Origin: Corallium rubrum
Lineage: Eukaryota; Cnidaria; Anthozoa; Scleralcyonacea; Coralliidae
Length of the DNA: 64,000 nt
Reading direction: 5' to 3'
Assembly: GCA_964035015.1 (NCBI GenBank)
Contig: OZ036005.1
Coordinates: forward strand, 11,696,468 to 11,760,467
The first letter of the stretch is position 1. The number at the start of each line of letters is the position of its first letter. Positions 57,101 to 64,000 of this stretch are shown piece by piece. The translations under genes were made by a program, and so were the position numbers. The notes beneath the pieces are model-generated. The model was not told the origin of the DNA and ran no database searches. It saw nothing but the letters and a program-made list of their open reading frames with translations.

Positions 57101-59015
57101 GATGACCACCAGAATCATCTAAACCATGAAACTGGAAGAGCAGCTCAAGTGAGGTTTCAAAAGCAAGTGAGCAGTCTCTCTGAAGTGATCATCAAGATGG
57201 GAAACCCTTTCATGGACGATTTTCCAGAGCTGTTGACTCTTGACTGTAGAGACTGTGCCAAGGAAGCAGTAGCTGAGACGTTACTCAATCTTGAAGCGAC
57301 TGGGAAGCAGCAATACCAGAATTATATGCAAAATGTAATAATCGACCGCACGAAGTCAATCCATGAGACCATCAAGAAAAACAACTTTCCACTGTTTGGA
57401 AAGCCACGCACAAAGACCCTGTCCAAACAAGGGAAACAAATTGTAACTCTGAAAAACAACGTTGCTCTCTTCGCTCAGTTGTACGTTGCGATGCAGAATA
57501 GAGATAGTGATATGGAAGAGTTCTTTGCGCACGAGGTACAGTCGTTTCCACCCTCAATTTCAGATTGTGGAAATCTCAGATTGCCAAGTGCGAAGTCAGA
57601 TGTCTTGAAGTTTTTGCAGCCAGCCGACCAGCCCGAGCCTGGCAAAGAGTTTGATTGCAGAATCCTGGATGGTGCAGTAGTTGTGCATTCTCTCCCCATC
57701 AACGGAGTTTCCACCTTTAACCAATACGCTGATGAGGTTTTTCTCCCTCATATCCTGCATCAAGCATCACAGAGTGGTAGAACCGATATCGTGTGGGACG
57801 CATACCGTCCCGAAAGCTTAAAAGAGGCTACGAGAGAGAAGAGAGGCAAAGGAGTGAGAAGAAAGGTTTCTGCTCAAACGAAGATGCCACATAAATGGAT
57901 GGAGTTTCTACGCGACCCTGCAAACAAGGCGGAGCTGTTTGACTTCTTGACAGCCAAAGTTAAAGCATACAAATGGCCAGCCGGGAAAGCAATTTATATC
58001 ACTTCAGGTAACTAACTTACCTATAATAAATCAAGTGATTGCAATAGTTGTGATAATTGTGTATTATGCCTTATAGGTACATCTGTGATATCAATCGGTC
58101 CAAGTATTCCAATGCCGCCATGTAATCACGAGGAGGCGGACACGCGAATCGTAATTCATGTATTACACGCCCTCAGGTCCCATGAAGCAAAGTCTGTTGT
58201 GGTGAGAACCGTCGACAGTGATGTTGTAGTCATCCTCATCGGTAAGCTCTATGACATTCAGCATCAGCATCCTGAAACTGATATTTGGGTCGCCTTTGGA
58301 ATGGGCCGTCACTTCAACTTCCTCAGCATCAATGCCATATGTGTTTGCCTTGGAGAACCAAAGTCAAAATCCCTACCGGTGTTTCACGCACTGACTGGCT
58401 GTGACACCACCTCTTGCTTCTATGGTAAGAGCAAGCAGTCTGCCTGGAAGGCATGGGAGATGTACCCTGAAGTAACTAACACCTTTGTCGCCTTAGCATC
58501 TCTACCTTTCCAGTCAGTCATCGTCGGGTCTGAAACCTTCGCGAAGATAGAGCGTTTCATCGTCATCATGTATGACAAGCTGAGTCCTTTGTCCTCTGTC
58601 AACGCAGCTCGAATGGAAATATTCTGTAAGAACAATAGGGCGATAGAAAGGCTACCCCCGACACAGGTATGTACACAGTAAACATCATACATAATTCATA
58701 TATTATAAGTTATAATAATATTGTTTTCTTCTTTCCGTCCAGGATGCGCTCCTTCAACACGTTCTAAGAGCTGTCTACCAGGCGAGCATTTGGACAACCA
58801 GTGACCAGCCACAGCCCGATGTGCCAACTCCTGAACAATTCGGATGGAAGAAAGTGGAAAGCACTTGGTCACCAGTGTGGATGCTTCTCCCAGAAGTCTC
58901 AAGAGCCTGCAGAGAGCTCATCAAGTGTTCGTGCCGAGGACGCTGTGATAGGTGCAAGTGTTTCAAAGCGCATCTGAAATGCACACCTCTCTGCAAATGC
59001 AAATGCAGTAGATAG
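54157..59015 (+). CDS. Multi-domain FEN/XPG-like nuclease family protein, five exons, 1494 residues
   Basis: Exons 54157-56309, 56417-56899, 57022-58007, 58077-58666, 58743-59015, all GT-AG with agreeing phases (2, 2, 1, 0) and no internal stop. N-terminus: two CxxC...HxxxC motifs (C8/C11 with H75/C78; C127/C130 with H179/C182), with a basic KKGTSKRKK between them. Middle: GIFSVGALDNIDHNPSSTTS, FHGTGISIFQFPT, PVMAVDQPLFALAK, VVMFGGLHMEMALWNTLGD. The later region carries, in FEN1 order and similar spacing, LDGAVVVHSL (D1095), VWDAYRPESLK..R (D1138), HEEADTRIVIH (E1226/E1227), VRTVDSDVVVIL (D1254/D1256) and LTGCDTTSC (D1317), then GKSKQSAWKAW like the helix-two-turn-helix. C-terminus: CXC-like CSCRGRCDRCKCFKAHLKC, CKCKC. 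Nuclease fold is inferred; the function and whole-family role are unknown. Intact structure suggests recent activity or selection. Confidence 0.85.
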
Positions 59016-59309
59016 CGAATAGGAACAGTTTTTGTCTCTAATAGAATCAGAATGTTTCTAAGGTGGGGAATGATTCGTTGGTTGTTCACTGGTTAAAAGT
59101 AATTGCGAGCCTTTGTAAATGGCACTGTGCATGCTGGGTAGAGGACATTATGCATATGACACTAAAGAATGACTCGTTGCTATTAAAGTTCATTCATTAT
59201 GAAAATTTTCCATGAAATCATATATTCCCGTGGTCGAAAGATTTGTTTTTATTTCCTTTTATATCTGGCTTGGTAACCAGGCTTTCAATCAAGGTAGCCA
59301 TTTCCTTTA
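59016..59309. other. 3' flank of the FEN-like gene
   Basis: Short 3' UTR-like sequence. A poly(A) signal-like ATTAAA is near 59180. No other feature. Confidence 0.4.
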
Positions 59310-59459
59310 CCCCTTAATTTAGGACAAAGACGCCCCAATTTCGCTGGGCTCCTACTCTAACTTTTATCAGTAGGCCATAAGGAACATCTGGACCAAGTTT
59401 GTTGCTTTTGTCACTCTTGTAACGATCCGGTGAAAATTTGACGCTAATCCACATGACTA
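59310..59459. repeat. Right flanking inverted repeat of the FEN-like gene (inner part)
   Basis: The reverse complement reads TAGTCATGTGGATTAGCG, GAGTGACAAAAGCAACAAAC, TTCCTTATGGCC and AGAGTAGGAGCCCAG, matching 53575-53690 with gaps. The outer part (AGACGCTCTTTACAAGGAAC) is displaced to 63974-64000 by the palindromic insertion. Confidence 0.75.
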
Positions 59460-60774
59460 AAATTGATAGAGGCACTTTATATTTTTTTATCTGAAACCTT
59501 GTCTCGATGAGCATAGAGAGTTTTGAGCCAGAGCTCGTATAGACTTAGATTAATAGCATATGATGAATATTATATTAGGTTTAGAACCTAAATATTCAAT
59601 CACCCTAGAATCATTGCTAGCTAAACCCTTGTTTATAAGTGAAGAAATCATAAGAAGATAGAATGAGGAGTCAATTCAAAAGCCATAAGAACGTTTTTAA
59701 GTGTCAATATATAAACGAAATATTATTTGGCTGTGGGACGGCTGGAGTATCGACTTGAATTAATAGCATATCGTGACTATTATATTCAAACAGAGTAAGT
59801 CTTCACAGAATTATTACTAAACCTCGTTTATAAGCGAAGAAATCGTAAGAATATGGGGTGAGGAATCACTTTGGGAAGTCAAACTTAAGATATTATGAGG
59901 AGTCGATTCGAAAAACTAAGGAGTTTCAAACGTATTGGCACATGGCAACGTAAATCTTGTATAGAGAACGCTTAGCAACGTCAATATGATTATATTAAGA
60001 CACTTGGAAACAAATCAAGCACAGAATTATTACTAGGTTAACCTTAGTTTATAAGTGAGGAAATCGTAAGAAGATAGAATGGGGAATCACTTCGAGAAGC
60101 CGTAAGAAGACACAAATCAATTCGAAAAGCGAAGAGCAAAGACTTGTCGATATATAACTGAGATACATCATGGTTACTAGGCTTTCTGCTAATAAGAACG
60201 ATATAAACAATAAGATTCTCGCACGTGCAGGACACAAAAGAGAAAACTCGTTAAAGTTACTAATGACCAAAACATAACAGGATTTGCATATAAGTAGAAT
60301 ATTTAATTCATTTTAGGGGTAATCATGACTTTTGGGGGGATAATAAGGGGCATAGAGAGGTTTTAATGCATGGGCAAGTTCAGGCGAGAAAGTCATTAGC
60401 GTGTATTTTGCATAAGACAGAATTCACAACAATCAGTTTAAAATATTTATTTAGGCTTTGGTTTAAACATATACATATAAAAAGTTTTAGTAAGGTCTGC
60501 TTCTTAGATTATATTTAGGTGTTTTTATTTTAAAAGTAGCATGATAATCTTTCTTGTCCTCTGATGATAATTGGGACACGTCTTCTTTTGTCATGGGTAA
60601 ATATTTTATCAATAGATTGGTGTTCATACTCTTCTCTTTCATCCGGAGTCATCTTTGCCAAGTCTTTCTCTGTCGGGTCGCCCAAACTTTCCCAGTTATG
60701 AAAGAAATTATGTTTAAGCGTCGGTTGTTCAACGGTAGGAGGCGGTGTTACAAAATAGGTTTTAGGTGTAGCAG

Positions 60775-61262
60775 GGAAACCCCACGGAGTACCCCTGGGG
60801 TAACCCTAAACACCCCCTGGGATACCCCCAATCACCCCTGGGGTAGCCCCAAATACCCCAGGGGTAACCTCCAAACACCCCTGGGGTAACCCCAAACACC
60901 CCAAGGGTAACCCCCAAACACCATCGGGATACCTCAATCACCCCTGGGGTAACCCCCAAACACCAGCGGGGTACCCCCAATCACCCCTGGGGTAACCCCC
61001 AAACACCCCCGGGGTACCCCAAATCACCCCAGGGGTAACCCCCAAACACCCCGGGGGTAACCCCAAACACCCCAGGGGTAACCCCCAAACACCACCGGGA
61101 TACCCCAATCACCCCTGGGGTAACCCCCAAACACCCCCGGGGTACCCCCAATCACCCCAGGGGTAACCCCCAAACACCCCCGGGGTACCCCCAATCACCC
61201 CAGGGGTAACCCCCAAACCCCCCCGGGATACCCCAATCACCCCTGGGGTAACCCCAAACACC
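60775..61262. repeat. C-rich minisatellite, left arm
   Basis: About 22 units of GGGGTAACCCCCAAACACC / GGGGTACCCCCAATCACCCC. Mirror of 62170-62658. Open frames such as GVPRWCLGVTPG are artefacts. Confidence 0.95.
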
Positions 61263-61407
61263 CCTGCTGCAGAACGGAGCTATTTTTTTCAGGTAAAACA
61301 TTGGTCTTGAGGCGATGATCGTCATCCGTAGTCGGTTTCAGATCAAGCATTAAATAACCATGAGGGCGACTTGTGGCTTCCTCGTAGCTCTTCATAAACT
61401 CTTGAAC

Positions 61408-62196
61408 ATGTCCTACGTTCGTGAAGTTTGTGGAAAATCTTTCGCTAATTCAGGTAATCTCCTCCGTCACATGAAGATGGTTCATAGATCATCGACAAAA
61501 CAAATACGACAAGTATTTCCTCTCGTCAATGGATCCACAGTCCTGCAGCATCCATTTACGTGCATTGTTGCAGGGTGTACTCAGAGTGGTAAAACCGTAT
61601 GGGTAAAAACTCTTCTGGAAAACGCCAAAACTACGATTAATCCTCCTCCTGAACGTATCATTTGGTGTTATGGCCAGTGGCAACCCATGTATCTTGAGAT
61701 GATCAAAACTATACCGGGCATTGAACTGAATGAAGGAATACCTACTAACATCGACTCGGAAGATTTTCTTGATGTTTCGAGGCGAAACCTTATTGTCCTA
61801 GATGATCTTATGGATCGATCAGGGGGAGATAAACGTATTGCTAGTTTATTTACAAGGGGCAGTCATCACAGGAATCTCTCCGTGATCTATATTGTTCAGA
61901 ATATATTTCATCAAGGAAAGGAAACCAGAAACATCAGCCTCAACGCACACTATATCGTACTCTTCAAGTCTCCAAGGGATAAGCAGCAAATTTCTATTTT
62001 GGCACGACAAGTGAATCCTGGACATGTTCAAGAGTTTATGAAGAGCTACGAGGAAGCCACAAGTCGCCCTCATGGTTATTTAATGCTTGATCTGAAACCG
62101 ACTACGGATGACGATCATCGCCTCAAGACCAATGTTTTACCTGAAAAAAATAGCTCCGTTCTGCAGCAGGGGTGTTTGGGGTTACCCCAGGGGTGA
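61408..62196 (+). CDS. A32/FtsK-HerA-type packaging ATPase with degenerate N-terminal C2H2 finger
   Basis: The frame runs from ATG 61408, whose bases lie in the last bases of the left arm. An earlier in-frame ATG at 61360 reads only antisense copy of the gene's own tail, so it is not used. Order: a finger-like VREVCGKSFANSGNLLRHMK (first Cys replaced by R), then HPFTCIVAGCTQSGKTVWV (Walker A, about 61573-61597), RRNLIVLDDLMDRSG (Walker B, about 61795-61818) and GSHHRNLSVIYIVQNIF (sensor-like). The C-terminal PHGYLMLDLKPTT lies in the right arm. The end, past KNSSVLQQ, runs into the minisatellite (stop 62194-62196). In Polintons, adintoviruses and NCLDV relatives this enzyme packages DNA into capsids. 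N-terminus probably lost in the fold-back. Confidence 0.82.
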   Translation: MSYVREVCGKSFANSGNLLRHMKMVHRSSTKQIRQVFPLVNGSTVLQHPFTCIVAGCTQSGKTVWVKTLLENAKTTINPPPERIIWCYGQWQPMYLEMIKTIPGIELNEGIPTNIDSEDFLDVSRRNLIVLDDLMDRSGGDKRIASLFTRGSHHRNLSVIYIVQNIFHQGKETRNISLNAHYIVLFKSPRDKQQISILARQVNPGHVQEFMKSYEEATSRPHGYLMLDLKPTTDDDHRLKTNVLPEKNSSVLQQGCLGLPQG

Positions 62197-62658
62197 TTGG
62201 GGTATCCCGGGGGGGTTTGGGGGTTACCCCTGGGGTGATTGGGGGTACCCCGGGGGTGTTGGGGGGTTACCCCTGGGGTGATTGGGGGTACCCCGGGGGT
62301 GTTTGGGGGTTACCCCAGGGGTGATTGGGGTATCCCGGTGGTGTTTGGGGGTTACCCCTGGGGTGTTTGGGGTTACCCCCGGGGTGTTTGGGGGTTACCC
62401 CTGGGGTGATTGGGGGTACCCCGGGGGTGTTTGGGGGTTACCCCAGGGGTGATTGGGGGTACCCCGCTGGTGTTTGGGGGTTACCCCAGGGGTGATTGAG
62501 GTATCCCGATGGTGTTTGGGGGTTACCCTTGGGGTGTTTGGGGTTACCCCAGGGGTGTTTGGAGGTTACCCCTGGGGTATTTGGGGCTACCCCAGGGGTG
62601 ATTGGGGGTATCCCAGGGGGTGTTTAGGGTTACCCCAGGGGTACTCCGTGGGGTTTCC
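62170..62658. repeat. G-rich minisatellite, right arm
   Basis: Units of GGGGTTACCCCAGGGGTGTTTG / GTGATTGG, mirror of the left array, with at least one substitution between them. Runs of four or five G every 6-10 bases are compatible with G-quadruplex. Confidence 0.95.
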
Positions 62659-62660
62659 CT

Positions 62661-62903
62661 GCTACACCTAAAACCTATTTTGTAACACCGCCTCCTACCG
62701 TTGAACAACCGACGCTTAAACATAATTTCTTTCATAACTGGGAAAGTTTGGGCGACCCGACAGAGAAAGACTTGGCAAAGATGACTCCGGATGAAAGAGA
62801 AGAGTATGAACACCAATCTATTGATAAAATATTTACCCATGACAAAAGAAGACGTGTCCCAATTATCATCAGAGGACAAGAAAGATTATCATGCTACTTT
62901 TAA
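62661..62903 (+). CDS. Possible small ORF remnant in the right arm (mirrored in the left arm)
   Basis: An open frame with codon-like composition, VTPPPTVEQPTLKHNFFHNW, DPTEKDLAKMTPDEREEYEH. A second overlapping frame from about 62832 continues MTKEDVSQLSSEDKKDYHA, PKYNLRSRPY and stop (about 62937). It could be the shifted end of one former gene. No family recognised. Confidence 0.3.
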   Translation, partial: ATPKTYFVTPPPTVEQPTLKHNFFHNWESLGDPTEKDLAKMTPDEREEYEHQSIDKIFTHDKRRRVPIIIRGQERLSCYF

Positions 62904-63973
62904 AATAAAAACACCTAAATATAATCTAAGAAGCAGACCTTACTAAAACTTTTTATATGTATATGTTTAAACCAAAGCCTAAATAAATATTTTAAACTGA
63001 TTGTTGTGAATTCTGTCTTATGCAAAATACACGCTAATGACTTTCTCGCCTGAACTTGCCCATGCATTAAAACCTCTCTATGCCCCTTATTATCCCCCCA
63101 AAAGTCATGATTACCCCTAAAATGAATTAAATATTCTACTTATATGCAAATCCTGTTATGTTTTGGTCATTAGTAACTTTAACGAGTTTTCTCTTTTGTG
63201 TCCTGCACGTGCGAGAATCTTATTGTTTATATCGTTCTTATTAGCAGAAAGCCTAGTAACCATGATGTATCTCAGTTATATATCGACAAGTCTTTGCTCT
63301 TCGCTTTTCGAATTGATTTGTGTCTTCTTACGGCTTCTCGAAGTGATTCCCCATTCTATCTTCTTACGATTTCCTCACTTATAAACTAAGGTTAACCTAG
63401 TAATAATTCTGTGCTTGATTTGTTTCCAAGTGTCTTAATATAATCATATTGACGTTGCTAAGCGTTCTCTATACAAGATTTACGTTGCCATGTGCCAATA
63501 CGTTTGAAACTCCTTAGTTTTTCGAATCGACTCCTCATAATATCTTAAGTTTGACTTCCCAAAGTGATTCCTCACCCCATATTCTTACGATTTCTTCGCT
63601 TATAAACGAGGTTTAGTAATAATTCTGTGAAGACTTACTCTGTTTGAATATAATAGTCACGATATGCTATTAATTCAAGTCGATACTCCAGCCGTCCCAC
63701 AGCCAAATAATATTTCGTTTATATATTGACACTTAAAAACGTTCTTATGGCTTTTGAATTGACTCCTCATTTTATCTTCTTATGATTTCTTCACTTATAA
63801 ACAAGGGTTTAGCTAGCAATGATTCTAGGGTGATTGAATATTTAGGTTCTAAACCTAATATAATATTCATCATATGCTATTAATCTAAGTCTATACGAGC
63901 TCTGGCTCAAAACTCTCTATGCTCATCGAGACAAGGTTTCAGATAAAAAAATATAAAGTGCCTCTATCAATTT

Positions 63974-64000
63974 CTCTTTAGTTCCTTGTAAAGAGCGTCT
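63974..64000. repeat. Displaced outer part of the right flanking repeat
   Basis: The reverse complement AGACGCTCTTTACAAGGAAC, TAAAGAG equals 53543-53570. It continues beyond the window. Confidence 0.75.

Larger units (their letters stand above)
59460..63973. mobile_element. 4514-bp palindromic Polinton-like (packaging-ATPase) element
   Basis: Left arm 59460-61413 and right arm 62020-63973 are reverse complements of exactly equal length (1954 bp). I saw only a few substitutions (for example near 59660/63773 and 61175/62258) and no net indel. The ends are AAATTGATAGAGGC / GCCTCTATCAATTT. Each arm has a 0.5-kb G/C-skewed minisatellite. Its outer kilobase holds three diverged repeats of about 200 bp (TTTATAAG at 59633, 59827, 60048). 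The 606-bp core and inner arm ends encode an A32-type ATPase. No polymerase, integrase, protease or capsid gene was found, so it is a reduced, probably non-autonomous relative of Polintons/adintoviruses. Confidence 0.8.

Noticed and set aside
61360..61407. Upstream in-frame start MRATCGFLVALHKLL for the ATPase
   Set aside because: This stretch is the reverse complement of the gene's own C-terminal coding region, created by the fold-back.
60762..62671. GVPRWCLGVTPG and PWGSPKYPRG frames, identical on both arms
   Set aside because: Translations of the G/C-rich minisatellite and mirror copies in the palindrome.

Overview
The window reads as repeat-rich nuclear DNA of an invertebrate animal, most likely an anthozoan cnidarian (stony coral or sea anemone). 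This is inferred from GT-AG spliced genes with phase-1 modules (UMOD-type D8C, PAN, fucolectin-type F5/8C), KDZ-associated cysteine-cluster genes, CR1/L2-like LINEs, a Penelope-like element and a Polinton-type packaging ATPase occurring together. No species-level marker was seen.

Layout. 1-2824 is the 5' two thirds of a minus-strand CR1/L2-type LINE whose first protein has a signal-like N-terminus and a 2A-like NPGP motif. 2843-3712 is simple satellite. From about 4.6 to 40.9 kb a plus-strand host gene is scattered over six recognisable exons: D8C (4620-4845), PAN (5830-6121), F5/8C-FTP copy 1 (19599-19856 + 22472-22645) and copy 2 (33526-33753 + 40766-40942). Its introns hold most of the other elements: fold-back MITEs, LINE fragments, tRNA- and 5S-like remnants, a nested set of long inverted repeats (24.2-31.8 kb), a pair of identical-length 298-bp MITEs, and an almost intact Penelope-like element (36.9-40.7 kb) with hammerhead-ribozyme-like motifs nearby.

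41-46.8 kb holds further inverted-repeat elements, a LINE fragment and a long polypyrimidine tract. 46778-47614 (minus) is a truncated Helitron-type ORF. It diverges from 47782-51934 (plus), a seven-exon KDZ-associated cysteine-cluster gene that breaks off just where the transposase should start. 52633-53200 is a hAT-type zinc-finger remnant with one in-frame stop.

The most striking part is 53.5-64 kb. A five-exon gene (54157-59015, 1494 codons) encodes a protein with two CxxC/HxxC zinc-binding motifs, a conserved central region, a domain carrying the ordered acidic motifs of FEN/XPG nucleases, and a C-terminal CXC cysteine cluster. It is flanked by imperfect inverted repeats, so it may be a mobile element in its own right. 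Its right repeat is interrupted by a 4514-bp palindromic element (59460-63973). That element has two equal arms of 1954 bp around a 606-bp core, and the core encodes a Polinton/adintovirus-like A32-type packaging ATPase.

All coordinates were read by eye. Exon ends come from splice consensus plus phase agreement. Family names come from motif recognition, not database searches.
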